64,000 nucleotides of DNA from Acrasis kona (taxonomy: Eukaryota > Heterolobosea > Eutetramitea > Acrasida > Acrasidae), in assembly GCA_026419775.2 (NCBI GenBank), contig JAOPGA020000506.1, positions 1-64,000 of the forward strand. Reading direction: 5' to 3'. The position numbers and the translations under genes were made by a program. A model generated the notes under the pieces. The model saw only the letters and a list, made by a program, of their open reading frames with translations. It had not been told where the DNA came from and searched no databases. This document shows, one piece after another, positions 11,001-22,465 of the stretch (its first letter is position 1; each line of letters opens with the position of its first letter).

Positions 11001-12309
11001 CTTCTTCGACTTGACAATCAGGCTCCTTGATTCTTTCGACTAATCCTGAAATCTTATGACTGGGATAATTTTGTATTTTCAATCCCATCAAGAATTGGAA
11101 TTGAGAAGAATGAGGTGGCAGGAATGGTAATCCCATCATGATTACCGACCACTTCAACATGGCAGTTTCGTATTCTTCAAATGTGGCGTAGAATTCTGGT
11201 TTGGGTTCGATGGGCATTAAATTAGACTCCCAGGTTTCTGCTAATTCTTCGAGCCTCGATGACTCATCTCTTGTTTCGAGATCATCGCCATCAGAGTCCT
11301 CTTGTTCATCGTGATCTTCCGTGTGTTTGGTTGTTAATTTGTTCTGAACCAGAGGTCTGTAGTATTTTCGTCCCATTGGCCTTGGAAGTTGAAGGTAACC
11401 GAGTTTTCGCTGAACAGAGAGCTGCCATCTCTGTAAACCCTTTTCATACTCTGTAAAATTTGGATAATCTTCCGGTTGTGGCATGGCAGAGTACAGCTCT
11501 GGGTCGTGAACGTATTCGTAAGAGTCAACTAGTCTTTCGAATTCCTGCTCTTCGTCATCGCCAATACCGTTTTGCTTCATCAAATTCATAAGCTTACTAT
11601 CGTACATACGCGAAAATTTTCCTCTGTAATTGGGGTTCACATCCTGGTTAGGAATAGGGTTGTAGAATAAATCATAAAAGGTTCCATCGTCTCCTAAGAA
11701 AACTGGCTTTTTGGAAAGAATCCTACGACGTCTGTTCTCTTTTTCTTCATCCTCTACTTTTGAGTCCCCCGAGATTGTCTGTTGGGATTTGTTATTTACA
11801 GGTTTGTAGTCTATTTTAAGTAAGTTCTGGCTCTTGTGCTGGTCATAGTGATGTAGGAGCTTCATGAAGTTTTGCTGCTCGCGTATAATAGCCTCGTTGG
11901 CCTGAGCGTTTTCATTTGAGTCCGACGATTCATAGCTTTCTTCCGTGTGTACGAGTAAAGGTCCGTTATAAACTTTATTCAACCCATTAAGCTCGTAAGC
12001 TGCGTTAGTCAACTCTTTGATATCGCACTTCTTTGACATGCGTTGAAGTACACTTTGACTACCCTTTACTCTTTCTTTTACGAGGAGACCTAACTTCCGC
12101 TTTCTCTCCATCCTAGTTTCAGCTTGCTCTGCATAAAATTTCCTTCTGCGAGTAGCACGCTCATACGCGATGTCTGACTTGAATCTTTCTAGTCTTGAAT
12201 TATTACTGGTCGGTAGAGAGGCTTCAAACTTGTCTGCTTTTTCAGACATATATCTCTCGAAACTCACATCGTCCATGTCCCATAGGTATCGGACGACGTT
12301 CGAACTCAT
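8038..12309 (-). CDS. Large conserved-looking protein of unknown function, 1423 residues
   Basis: A single uninterrupted exon starting at the ATG at 12309. The N-terminal 130 residues are highly charged and probably helical, with an Arg-rich segment near residues 50-75. Residues of about 200-420 hold repeated aromatic blocks (YDLFYNPIPN, YPNFTEYEKGLQRW, PEFYATFEEYETAMLKW), which suggest two related short units. The middle and C-terminal thirds are long runs of amphipathic helices with few charged breaks, as in HEAT/ARM-type solenoids. They are interrupted at about 1100-1170 by a Pro/Ser/Thr-rich linker (TTPPTPSSPTATN). No catalytic motif, zinc cluster or TM segment is visible. The architecture fits a cytosolic scaffold. 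I cannot name a family with confidence. Confidence 0.85.
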   Translation of the reverse strand: MSSNVVRYLWDMDDVSFERYMSEKADKFEASLPTSNNSRLERFKSDIAYERATRRRKFYAEQAETRMERKRKLGLLVKERVKGSQSVLQRMSKKCDIKELTNAAYELNGLNKVYNGPLLVHTEESYESSDSNENAQANEAIIREQQNFMKLLHHYDQHKSQNLLKIDYKPVNNKSQQTISGDSKVEDEEKENRRRRILSKKPVFLGDDGTFYDLFYNPIPNQDVNPNYRGKFSRMYDSKLMNLMKQNGIGDDEEQEFERLVDSYEYVHDPELYSAMPQPEDYPNFTEYEKGLQRWQLSVQRKLGYLQLPRPMGRKYYRPLVQNKLTTKHTEDHDEQEDSDGDDLETRDESSRLEELAETWESNLMPIEPKPEFYATFEEYETAMLKWSVIMMGLPFLPPHSSQFQFLMGLKIQNYPSHKISGLVERIKEPDCQVEEADDDLKQESQLMRRVSVKGRGRRYLNLWSSIRMSNQIKVRDAISGVLEKRVLRRRRLLSLNPNQQGAPFAHELKCVVHGQLDDGIHVMTRLDLTNLTLNHVGARQREEEGIKNWIQTQRGKRSLTKVNASSTGPFLDAITEGCKHQIALRRLPTADGETFDNPPVVRDGKIISYKIPEFDLGTLTYRMFTHANYIKYLHILLIRMDNGHRYDPMNSWYHAGGNSPIGQHDFKDMDGIMAKVQHPSQINSEHIRGIFLNQNVFLDTFYIWLNKPLKESIPVMIEGHEHILSKNISLLMTSVGDGSKDNNFKTLLSLFNNCKDKLVHAKVSIFIMEYIKTEKAIKCFNDIIINCDLHSLYCLATAVTFCDEVPTDLYEYRIDVQHLIKQMFDESVHKLICDMMLFYYLDSICVSLLEEEKTFNIYPTLINKIKMLIDSIERHLKFNNTIFLSEHLWKLLGHRSRSLSQLGRFLLQMLFFMSEASTPILELLRDDDMDLVSNLRLLATCKLQHVQHAVARIFPSLQERQWRVLLTETYSQSDMVINDLIKSAMGHALNSQPPLISSLVLDFFDDAFSTDRQDEDKEGGTQVWSVNMIDMLIEGKTFHKALKEILDTSQQKRMHQGTIMGGAFLAKFAKYMICKRIVKALEKRSTHIATGLTSIQSSIATSPISVPTTPGSPEQKSGPSQTKSAFNFFNLYKKKDQTTPPTPSSPTATNRVGSSSTIFRQPSHSSFDDEDELNGYRRERCEIVAQDMMQMMDFICQEVSTHRDRTYKPRMYVLEAYRHLIKCPSIYALVSNDESFWGRVLELCADGADIEFNRNAWRLFYQCIKHHIENVQKLIENNMMQKFMDLIGAHKSYAVRTNSLHYFAKILSLSTPPPTNDQESEQPNKKTKTGYNIPFIGIKDYDKHVKSLNEYMERSRTFLPMLHETYVELTADFKGWPFQSLASFYHTLNSNPTLLSKYKSKRDDFRGGLALVEKMMKGVVEK

Positions 12310-12961
12310 TGTCTTCCTCTCTCAGTGTAAGACAAGTGACAGTTGATAGGTGATTTCTGCTCAACTTAATTGGTAGATTTCGTAAATAAAAAAATACAGC
12401 GAACGACGCACTTCTGACAGTAATGCATTGTTCGATGATAGCACCAAAGCTCAATGGTATCAAAACCTAATTGAATATGAAAATGGTCTGTTCGGACTTG
12501 TTTGGTTAATCACCAGTCGTTTTGTGGTCTTTTTATCGATTTTAACATCATGATTACAACCTACCCCAAAGATTCATTAATTTCCATCACTCAGCTCTCG
12601 AATCGTTCGGATAGAGGTTTGAAATGGGCTCAATTTTAAAATGACCAGGGAAATGACAGCCAAATAAAAACAGTTAAGAAAATAGGAAAATTCTAAGCCC
12701 CTCCTGTTATAGACTTGATATATAATCTTCTGCACATGCCTATCTAACAAAGCGATTACAAAAATATCTAGAACAGCAGATATAACTGCTGTTATTTTAG
12801 TCCACTGCTTTTAGTGATAGCTGCTCAGTTTTCTGACTTTAAGTTGTACGTGATGCACTTTGGGATTGTTGAGGTTGACGAAGAGACAAATAAAAATAGA
12901 AGCATTTCCTGATCAACCCTGCACAACAAAACAATTTGATCAAAGACAACAACAATACAAT
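12310..12961. other. Intergenic between divergent genes
   Basis: This 652-bp region lies between the starts of the 1423-residue protein (minus) and RPN11 (plus) and should hold both promoters. The RPN11 frame is open upstream to 12860 but without a better ATG, so that part is treated as 5' UTR. No other feature seen. Confidence 0.5.
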
Positions 12962-13891
12962 ATGGATCCAAGACTACAGAGACTATTAATGGGTGGGGGC
13001 ATGAATGCCGCACCAATGGGAGATCAACCACAAGTAGATACAGCTGAGCAAGTATACATTTCCTCGTTAGCGCTTCTAAAAATGCTCAAACACGGACGTG
13101 CGGGAGTACCTATGGAAGTTATGGGTTTGATGTTAGGAGAATTTGTCGACGATTATACAGTAAAATGTGTTGACGTTTTCGCTATGCCTCAATCAGGAAC
13201 AGGTGTTAGTGTAGAAGCAGTTGATCCTGTGTTCCAAACAAAAATGTTAGACATGTTGAAGCAAACAGGTAGACCAGAGATGGTAGTTGGATGGTATCAC
13301 TCTCATCCTGGTTTTGGATGCTGGTTATCAGGAGTTGATATTAACACACAACAATCGTTTGAGTCTTTAAATAAGAGAGCCGTCGCTGTTGTGGTTGATC
13401 CCATTCAATCTGTAAAAGGTAAAGTCGTGATTGATGCCTTCCGGTCCATCAACACCCAACTTGTCATGTTTGGACAAGAGCCACGCCAAACCACATCAAA
13501 CGTAGGATTCTTGAACAAGCCATCCATTCAAGCCTTGATACACGGTCTTAATAGACACTACTACTCCATGCCCATCAATTACAGAAAGAATGAATTGGAG
13601 CAAAAGATGTTGTTGAACGTACACAAGAAGACATGGACAGAAGGCTTAAAGTTGGAGAAGTTTGATGAGCACGAAAAGAACAATGAGAAGATGTTATTAA
13701 ACATGGTAGAGCTTGCCAAATCATACAACAAGATGCTACAAGAGGAAGCAAAAACAACACGTGAACAATTTGCCATTCAAAATGTTGGAAAGCTTGACCC
13801 CAAGAGACATTTGGAGAATGACGTTGAGAAGTTGATGGGAGATAACATTGATCAGACCATGGGAATGATGTTGGACACGATCATCTTTTAA
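12962..13891 (+). CDS. PSMD14: 26S proteasome lid deubiquitinase RPN11/PSMD14
   Basis: Single exon, 309 residues, essentially the length of human PSMD14 (310). The start [13 protein letters not shown] is the ATG at 12962; the frame extends about 100 bases upstream but aligns with nothing in the family. The MPN+/JAMM metalloprotease motif is complete: E52, then H113-S-H115-P-x7-S-x2-D126 in [16 protein letters not shown], matching the spacing of the active human enzyme. The protein removes ubiquitin chains en bloc from substrates as they enter the 26S proteasome, working with the MPN partner RPN8. The C-terminal helices (residues of about 225-309) that bundle in the lid are also present. It is tail to tail with the NUP205 gene, with 11 bp between stop codons. 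Confidence 0.98.
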   Translation: MDPRLQRLLMGGGMNAAPMGDQPQVDTAEQVYISSLALLKMLKHGRAGVPMEVMGLMLGEFVDDYTVKCVDVFAMPQSGTGVSVEAVDPVFQTKMLDMLKQTGRPEMVVGWYHSHPGFGCWLSGVDINTQQSFESLNKRAVAVVVDPIQSVKGKVVIDAFRSINTQLVMFGQEPRQTTSNVGFLNKPSIQALIHGLNRHYYSMPINYRKNELEQKMLLNVHKKTWTEGLKLEKFDEHEKNNEKMLLNMVELAKSYNKMLQEEAKTTREQFAIQNVGKLDPKRHLENDVEKLMGDNIDQTMGMMLDTIIF

Positions 13892-13902
13892 AATACTTTT
13901 TA

Positions 13903-16900
13903 TTAAATTGCACTTCTTGTTGCTTGTAAATCACCTGGTAATGATTTGTTCCAACTTGTCTTTGCTTGTTGTTGTGGCTTATATAAAGGCTCATTCAACT
14001 CTCTCACCATGTACCTCAAAAACTCTGAAGGAACAATCAACTCCTTGTTCATCTTTGAAACCATATCCAATACTTGTGCTAATTTTGGACTCGAATCAAC
14101 CAGCAAACGTTCCCTCTCATTGATGGTCAACAATTCGCGATTACGAAGCATAAAGTTGGCATCGTCATCAGCGGTCGCGTCGCTCAAAGAACCCTCCTGC
14201 AAATACATGTTCAAATGTCTCCACAACACCAACAACAACCCTTCAATAATTGTTTGGCGACAAGAAATCAAACGATCCAACTCGCTCAATCTACTAGATA
14301 ATCTCTGCAACAACACTGCAGAATTACCGCCACGATTCGTTGCAGATGTAAATTCCGAAGATCGATTTAAAATTCCCTGAATGGCCTGTGGTGATATCCT
14401 ATCCACATCCAATAATTTTGTAGCGGTCGCCTTTCGATGTTCCATATTGGATTGAATCACAACCAAATTGTACTTGATTAGCGAATACAACATGTCCATG
14501 CTTGGCACTCTATGGAACGATGATGAAGATCCACTCAATGGAGTCACTTGGAATAAAATGATGGGCGACACCATCTGATTCAACAATAATGAATTTGTTG
14601 CATTTCGACAATACCCAACTACATTTCTAGTAATGTGCAATTTATGATCTTGTAAATCTTGACCGAATGTAGATGGAGAAGATGACGAAGATGGACCATG
14701 TGATAAATTGGACGATGAAGATGGACCTTGTTGATCGTTGGTCATGATTGACTCTTGATCTTGACAACAATAATTCATGGCCTGCAACATGTGCGATTCG
14801 AAATTAGAAATGCATTTTCTTAATTTTTCTCTCATCAGATCTACATGTTCCGATAATAAATAAAATAGACTAGTCACTAGACGAGCTTGTTCCAATTTAC
14901 TCTTCAAATCAGAATCATCGTCGTCATTTTCAAAATCATCTCTTTCGTTCATGACCGATCTTTGATTTGCAAATGGTTGTGCATCTTTTAAAATTCGAAT
15001 CATTTCCAATTTCATCTTGTTTACGAATCCAATCACTTGCTCCGCCACTTGTTTGTTGTTCTTCAAGCAACAAGTAATGGCAGTGATCAATCGAAGAGCG
15101 GGAACTAGCAACTGATCTATATCGTTCATTATTGCACGCTTGATTCATAAATGGAATCCAAATGATCATCTTCATCTGCATCATCACCATGTTGAATTCC
15201 AAATTTGTTGTAAATGCGACCGGACATTTGTACTAACGTGTTTCCAGTTTTTGATTTGTTTAGGAATTTGGATTTGGTCAACAAGTGAATGATATCCAAT
15301 CCAGCTAATAACTCCGATCCATTTGGAACTTGGGCGACGCTTAGTAATAAACTCATTGTGTTTTCGTACAAGAACAATGCATTTAAATTCTTGCGATCGG
15401 GTAATGTTTGGTGATGTGATTGATTGTGGAGATTTGAATGAGGTGCAGATGTCGAAGATTTGAGTAAGGACACCAAAGCATCTTCTTCGTTCTCTACTGC
15501 AGCGCTCACGAATTGTTGCAAGAGACCTGTTTTGGATAAATGTTGAATCCATAATCCTCTTCCTGCATCGTAGACTAGTAAGCTATCGATGGCGCTCAAT
15601 GCAACTGCTTTCCAAATGTTATTTCCGTCCAATGCATCTCTTGAGATTCGTGACAGTAATGGAATTCCAAATTGATTCAAAACACGATCATTTGCATTGT
15701 ATACATCTTGATCGAATTGTAGTGAATTGGCGCCGGTTGATTCGATTTGGCGCGTATATTGTAAATATTGGAACAATGCGCTATTGAGGTTACCTCTTGT
15801 TTCTGGTGTCATTTGGTGGCTTGCATCTCTCAAAATGCATTTGGTCAACCCGGTGAGTAACCATGTACATTGATCGCTGCTCAATAAATCAGAATTAGTT
15901 TCATTATTGGTTTGTAATTTCTTTTCACGAAGTTTGGTGACCAATCTCAAAATGACTTGACTCATGTATGTTTCGATTTTAATGCAATAATCAACATTTG
16001 GAATTTTGATGTTGACACCGAGTGAGGACATTTTCAACAACATGTGTTGTAACAAATCTAGTGCGATTTTATCTGCATTGTGTTGTTCCGATTCATTGTA
16101 ACGAGTATCTGTGTCATAACTGGTTGGCACGTAGTCGTTTCCTCCCAACATGTGATAACACTGAGATAGTACCACCTCGACTACTTGTTTCCATGCTTGG
16201 AAGCATTGAGCAATTGCCGAGAATGTGTTGTAATAGTCATTCCATGAATTTGCAATTTGAACGATGGATTGAATTTTTTGTTTTGGAATGTGATTAGCTG
16301 AACATGTTACAATCAACTTTTCAACATTATATTGATGATTTCCTTTTGAGTTTTCCAAACATGATTTGAGTTGGTTGGTGGAAATGAGATCGGATGGGAA
16401 TGGATCGGGTTGACCAATTCGAGATGCACATTGTTCCATCGAATCCAACAATTCCAACATTTGCGTTCTGCGTTGTTCCAAGGAAGATGACGTCTTGTAA
16501 TGATGTTGATCGTGTTCGTTTGTGTACAAGTGTTGATCGTTTCCGAATAACATATCGATCGTTTGTTGCACTCCGCTCTTGTATTGTAAACTACGTAAAT
16601 TATTTCTACTGAATTGATCAGCATTAGATGACGAAGATGAAGATTCGTTGGCGATCAATCTTCCGCTAAATGTACTGCTGAATATTTTGAGTGCGACTGT
16701 TTTCATGATGCTGGCTCGTTGACTAAATCTATATAATGTGTTTTCGCACCATGCATCTGAATTGACCAAAACGTAACGATCGAAGAAATTATTTCTGTCT
16801 AAATAATCAATTGTGTTTTTGGACGTTCTGCCCTCTTTACATAACAAGTAAATGAGGTGGTAACACTGATCGATGAATTTTGGATTACATCTACATTCCT

Positions 16901-19900
16901 TTTCCGATTTGATCATTTCTAAAATGACACCCAAACAATGTTGTTGATTGAAAATGGAATGTTGGTTGGATTTAATTGTTGATAATTTGAATTGCGAATC
17001 GTCGTCTTGATCATCTTGTTGATCCATCAAATCATCATTCGATGCATAATCGCTGCTGATGAATCCGCACAAGAACAGAGACAAGTTCTTTCCTGGGGAA
17101 CTCACGTTGACTTGAAGTAATTGTAAAATCAACGATCGAATGCGATCATAAATTTCGTAATTGGAATCATCTTCCAACACATATTGATATTCGTTTAATT
17201 GATCGATGAACAACCTCATCAATTGATGACTTTGATCTTGTTGTAAAAACAAATCAACGATTTGAGATTGACCAGTTGATTGAGACAACAAGTATAAAAT
17301 CATAATGGCACTAAATGTGATTTGTTGAGAGTGCTTGTATGAAATGTAATGTGCAATGTCGATCACGTACGCATCGTTGATCAAGGGAACGCTCAACGGC
17401 ACGATGCTAATTAGATCGGGTTGGTATGTGATTCGTTGAGATTGATAATCTTTCAAATCATCTTCCTTGCGCAACACTTGTTCTAATAATTGTATGCACA
17501 ATAAAACAGTTGCTTCTTGGTCACTTCCGTAGATTGAAGCAGCCATCGCATTTTCTAATTCTTGCACTCCTGATTTGTAAGATGGATGTGTGGTGGATCC
17601 GAATGATGATGATGTGGGTGCGTTTGTGTAGTATGGATCTCCTCTGATGATTTGTAGAACCATTTTTAGTAATTTACTGCGATCTTGGGTCAACATGCTC
17701 TTCATGATTTCGAATCCTGGATGTTTGTGTGAAATGGATTGATTGAGTGCCGTGGCATTGTTTCCGTTTTGTTCGTTGTAAAGTATAGATTGTTGGTTGA
17801 CCAACGCAATTTGTTGATTATGATGATTAAATCCATTCGATGACGATGGTTGTTGATCCACAAAATCTCTAACGGATGGTTGATAAGATTCCAATAATTT
17901 GTAAATGATCTTGATGGAGTAATGTGCGATTTTCCATTTCTGACCAGGTTGTTTGTAACCACGAGTTGCAAACATGCACAAAACATCATTTTGAATAAAA
18001 TTCAAATAAGGTTCGAAATTTGGCATTCCCTGCATGGATGGATTCATGGATGAAATTAATGCATCAATCAGGTACAAAAATCCCAATGTGACCGGATACT
18101 CTTCCTCTTTGCTTTCGACGTGTTGTAATTGATATTGCATGTTTGAAGAAAATGTGTGAATGGATTGATTGCTTTTCGTTGCAGAATCTGTTTGAATCAC
18201 TTGAACAGATTCCAAACGAATCCAAATCTCATCTCTAACTTGTTGTGATTCTCTGGCGAACGCGGCCAACGTGCGGAAGGTTTCTCCCAAGAGCTCAATG
18301 CTGGAATTTCTCATTGTCAACATTCCGAACAACGTGCCCAATACATCCCATCTGCTATTCTCCAACATGATTCTGTTTACGTTCGATGATTTCTTCACGA
18401 TTCTTTCGATCAATCTCATGATGGATGCAACGATGGCCAAATCGTTTTTCAAAGTTTCGTTAAATGAATAATCATTGTTGTTGGTGGGCGGCATTGACAT
18501 CATCATGTACATCATATTTGACGATTGAAGATGATTAGGATCATAAAATGGTTGATTGTTGTTGCGTGTGGTTTGCATCAATCGTTGTTGTTGTTCGAAT
18601 TGATCTTCTGTGCTGGGTAACATTTTCATTTTTTGTAACAATACGTCCCAATGGAAATGATTGGACGATCGGAGTAATTCAAAAGTACGAACTGCACAAT
18701 CGTCACTTGGCGATAATGCTCTCAACATGTCCATGTAAGCAACGAAAACTGATCCATGAAATCTTCCTTCGTAAATCATCAAGATGGTGTTGACGAACAT
18801 TGAGCATTGACGAGTGATGAAATTTCTCAAAGTGGGTCCGTCGTCCATCAAGTCGTGATCATTAAAGTCATCATCCATCACATCGTCTTGTTGCTGTTCC
18901 CAGAATGATCTTGCGAATTGAACGGATCGCTGATGATCCGATCCTTGTGATTTGCGAGTGTCGGAGATGGCACAGATCAGATCCGAAATGTTTTCGAAAA
19001 AGACGCTGGGCGGTTCAAAGTCATTTTGTTCGTTCAGGTGAGCTCTAATGTACATTCTAAACTCTTCCTCTTGATTGTGTAATCTTTGCATCACGGCTTC
19101 GTTGTTGTGGATGATGGTTCGAACCAACATGCTAATGATGCGATCGACGATAATGTCCTTGACGATGAATTGATCCTTCTTGAAAACTTCCGACTCTAGC
19201 AGCGAGGACATGAAATCCAAAGCGTTGCAATCGATCGCGTTATGGAAGGCAACGTCGCTGGTGATGACGTTTGCGAACGAATTACTTGGTTTTGCTTCTC
19301 TGCACTTGAGGAACAAACTCCATTGGAGCAGCAACATGCCTTGGAACCTAAACCCTGCATCCAACTTTGTCCAATTTGCATTTTCTCCGCTCAAACACTT
19401 GTTGAACATGTTTGTGAAATCATCTCTTTCGAGTAATTTGTTGGTTGTTTTGGATTGTCTGCTGCGTTCGTTGTAAAGATCCATCCTCTCCATGAAAGGG
19501 TCCACGGCACCACAAAGTGTTGTAGCAAGGACGTATGACACTCTATATAAAGCTTCTTCGTCGTTAGCAAGGGCTGCTGTTCCTTCCAAATGATCACGTT
19601 GCTGTTGTGTGTGCTGATTGAAAAATTGTTGTGATTGTTGTTTGAGGCGCAAGTTTTGTTGTCTAAGCAGCGATAACTTTTCGGACTGATTTGACAGCGT
19701 CTGAATGGTTTCTTGGAATGTGTCAAAAATGTTTTCTACGTCAAGGTTGCTCAATTGAATGTAATTGGTAGCGTGTAGGAGACACTCTGAAAGGCTTTTA
19801 CGTTCCATCAAGTACTCTGGTCTTCTGTGTATAAATACTGCTCCCTCACTAATGTTTTTGTTGTATTCCTATTTAATGGTTAATCGCATGTTAAAGTGTA

Positions 19901-20522
19901 AGGTTTACTTTGATGGAGGTGCAAAGGTTTTTTATAAGATTGATCTTATCGGAACAAATGACGTCGCTTGCGAACTTGACGAATAAATCGGAGACTTGTT
20001 GGGATAACAAGTCGCTCTTTCCTTGTAGCATTGTTAAAATGGAATATAGTAAGTAACTCCTTTCAGCAAAAAATATCTTGACGCAATCTCCGTACAAGGA
20101 TTCTGTGCGTGCTAGATGCTATTTTAATGTTAAATGATGGGTTCGCTATATAATTACGTTATGTGTGAGCGCGGCAACGGCAAGATTCATGCTGTCAACC
20201 TCGTTGAGATCGAGGTCGTCTGAAACTTTTAAAACTACGGCCCTTACTCCTTCTACATCATTTACACCGGTGATGGGAGTTTTTAATATAGTTTCTCTGT
20301 CGCTAGCATTTCTTCTCTACATTTTTTTAAATGCCTCAGTATAAAGGCGATACATACGTGATATTTCAGTGGATCCTCTAGTTTTGTTCTGTGTTTATTT
20401 AACAATTGCTGTATTTCCCTTGCGGTAGCACCTTGTAGGGAAGATTCGTGATAAATGTCACGCAATCGATTGTATAAATGCTCAAACGAATCTTCCGGAT
20501 CAATTCCAAATTGCACCGTCAT
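13903..20522 (-). CDS. NUP205: NUP205/NUP192-like nucleoporin, multi-exon, with a frame break near its C-terminus
   Basis: Rebuilt on the minus strand: exon 1 20522..20358, exon 2 20316..20158, exon 3 20118..19909, exon 4 from 19868. Introns of 41, 39 and 40 nt, all GTA...TAG and phase 0, join them. The joined N-terminus has features of the Nup192/205 inner-ring scaffold, including an acidic DDLDLNEVDSMNLA segment and VFIHRRPEYLMERKSLSE. It continues as an all-helical solenoid with Asn/Gln-rich loops. Exon 4 reads to a TAA at 15131-15129. The continuation, MNDIDQLLVPALRLITAITC, is in another frame and its ATG overlaps that stop by one base. Both halves fit one protein of about 2140-2160 residues (human 2012). 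A 71-nt GTGATG...ATAG intron (15187..15117) would also restore the frame, but its donor is poor. Family assignment is from overall pattern; NUP188 is the alternative. Confidence 0.75.
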
Positions 20523-20697
20523 ACTTGTGTGTCAAGATCCTGTGGTGTTGAAAAATGTGTAGTCAACTATTACTTGTTGTAAGATAAAATTAATCAAAAG
20601 AAGGTTTATTGAATAAGGGTTGTCACAACAATTATTATCACTTATCCCTAACAGAATAGGAGCACAACTCAACTTTCTATCTGAAGGTCTTCATTAA

Positions 20698-21981
20698 TCA
20701 AATCTTTTGCTGATGATTCACACGAAAAATCATCTTTTGTGGAGTTATTGGGGACAAGTCCATACCGGTGGAGTGTGAAGATGATATTTGCTTTAAATGG
20801 GCGTGGATATGAGGGGATATGGGATTTGGATTTGTTCTTCTGGACAAATACATTTTAACGGACTTCAATAAAGTTCCAAATGCCTCATCAAATACATCTC
20901 TGTTCTTGCTGTATATCCTTAAAAATATCCCGATAAATACTAAAACAATAGCAAAAAAGTGTACCAACGTCAATGGCTTGGGGAACAATATATAACTTAA
21001 CATGACAGAAATTACTTTTCTGGATGATGTAATGGTCAGAGTAACAATAATGCCAAATGATTTTGTACATGTGTGCACGAATTGCACTCCAACATATGAA
21101 AGCACTGCGTAAAAGAGCAAAGCTATTAGAATTGAAGGGTTCTTGACACAAAACTCGATTGCAGGAAATAGCTGACCAACAACTACACAAACCACAACAA
21201 GTATACATGCGCCAACCAAATGACCCCAGAAAATGAGTTCCGTGGGTGTTCTGTCCATTTCTTGTAAAATCTTCTCCTGTACGTTACTCGCCACAGAGTC
21301 ACTAGCTAAAGCAGAAAAAAGCATACTAGCACCAACAAATGCATCCCACCCCAAACCGGCTTCCACGACGTCTGTGGTGGCCTTGGCGCTATTATTTGCA
21401 TAGAAGAGCCCAAATAAACCCAACATCATGAGTAACGATGCAGCGTAATCCCAGACACCATACTTTTTCTTTGTGATAAACACTCCCGCTGCCATTACAA
21501 ATAACAACTTGCTGCTCTTGAACAAAATTTTTGTTGGGTAATTAATGTATGAAAGAGCCTGATTCCCTAGTCCAACACCTGCAACCATTAGTGCGCCCAG
21601 TAGGAAATACCACTTGATGTCAAAGTTTTGTTGAGTTTTTATTGATTTATCCGGTAGAATCATATGCTGCCTCTGATGTCTTTATGTTGTTAATACAAAT
21701 AGTATGATAAGCGTACCCAGGACTAATGTACCAATGTATCCCTGAAAAAAATGCATACGAGGCAAATTGAAAAAGCGTGAGGAAAAATCCAAAACTAAAT
21801 CCATCGTATTGTGTATAAACATACTCCTATCTCGTTTTAGTAAGAGAAGATTTGGGTTAATTACTTGTGCAACACCGCTTAAGATATAAAATAATAGAGC
21901 TCCTACCGCGCATAATATAAGAAGTGCGGTTCTTGATGCATTGGCGCTCGGTGCACCCAATTCAGTGTGATGGGGCTGCAT
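20698..21981 (-). CDS. SLC35B-type nucleotide-sulfate (PAPS-like) transporter
   Basis: Exon 1 21981..21697 and exon 2 21672..20698 give 419 residues (human SLC35B3 is about 400). The protein has about ten TM helices. The signature NQALSYINYPTKILFKSSK in exon 2 (about residues 130-150) is the hallmark of the SLC35B2/B3 branch, which imports the sulfate donor PAPS into the Golgi. Exon 1 provides the first two TM segments. No initiator before 21663 exists in the exon-2 frame, and the two frames join only across a very short intron: 24 nt (21696..21673, GTATTA...CAG) or 30 nt if the next AG is used, shorter than all clear introns in the window. The C-terminal tail is Ser/Pro/His-rich and cytosolic. 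PAPS is the likely substrate, but UDP-sugars cannot be excluded. Confidence 0.85.
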
Positions 21982-22213
21982 TGCGAAATTGCTTTGTAAT
22001 ATAACGATAAAATACCGAAATAGAAGATCTGTGTCTGACCTCTTCAGCCACCCATGAATGATTAATTCGTATAAAAGAAATAGCAGTAAAAAGTAGAATG
22101 ATCTTGTGCAGTCCTTGTATGGATACGCACATCTCTTCCGCTAGAATGGGACTGAAGGTCGAAAAAAGTTCGGATGAGGCCGCCAGGTTTAACAGCAGTG
22201 ATTAGCTGCAGTT

Positions 22214-22465
22214 ATGCACTTCATTAAATTAACAAGAAGTTGCAGATCTTCTTTGCCTCAATTATTGTTACGAGATTCAGCAAAATGATGATGCAATGTG
22301 CAGAAGTTTTTGCTAGCTACAATCCTCCTAGTAGCGGTATGGTATATACAATTCATGGAAGAGAATAAATTTTATAAACCAGAAGGATTCGTTCCATATG
22401 GCACAAATAACAAAAAGCATTTGCCACACCTTTTGGAAATAGATCATGCATTGGAAAAAATTTGA
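22214..22465 (+). CDS. Short single-TM protein with mitochondrial-type presequence (24-nt GC-AG intron proposed)
   Basis: The ATG at 22214 encodes a strong matrix-targeting-like peptide (MHFIKLTRSCRSSLPQLLLR) and then meets two TGA codons. In the same frame, after CAG at 22303, a TM segment (KFLLATILLVAVWYIQF) and a charged tail ending HLPHLLEIDHALEKI run to TGA at 22463-22465. Removing 22280..22303 (24 nt, GC...AG) gives a clean 75-residue protein: presequence, one inner-membrane helix, intermembrane or matrix tail. This layout is typical of small accessory subunits of respiratory complexes, but no subunit is named. It is divergent from the transporter gene, with starts 232 bp apart. The intron is inference. 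Confidence 0.5.

Noticed and set aside
13908-14380. Plus-strand frames over the NUP205 3' end
   Set aside because: Antisense to a convincing coding region, with no independent start context or domain.
15184-15552. 122-codon frame overlapping the NUP205 C-terminal part
   Set aside because: Basic, Arg/Ser-rich out-of-frame shadow of the nucleoporin; it does not bridge the frame break.
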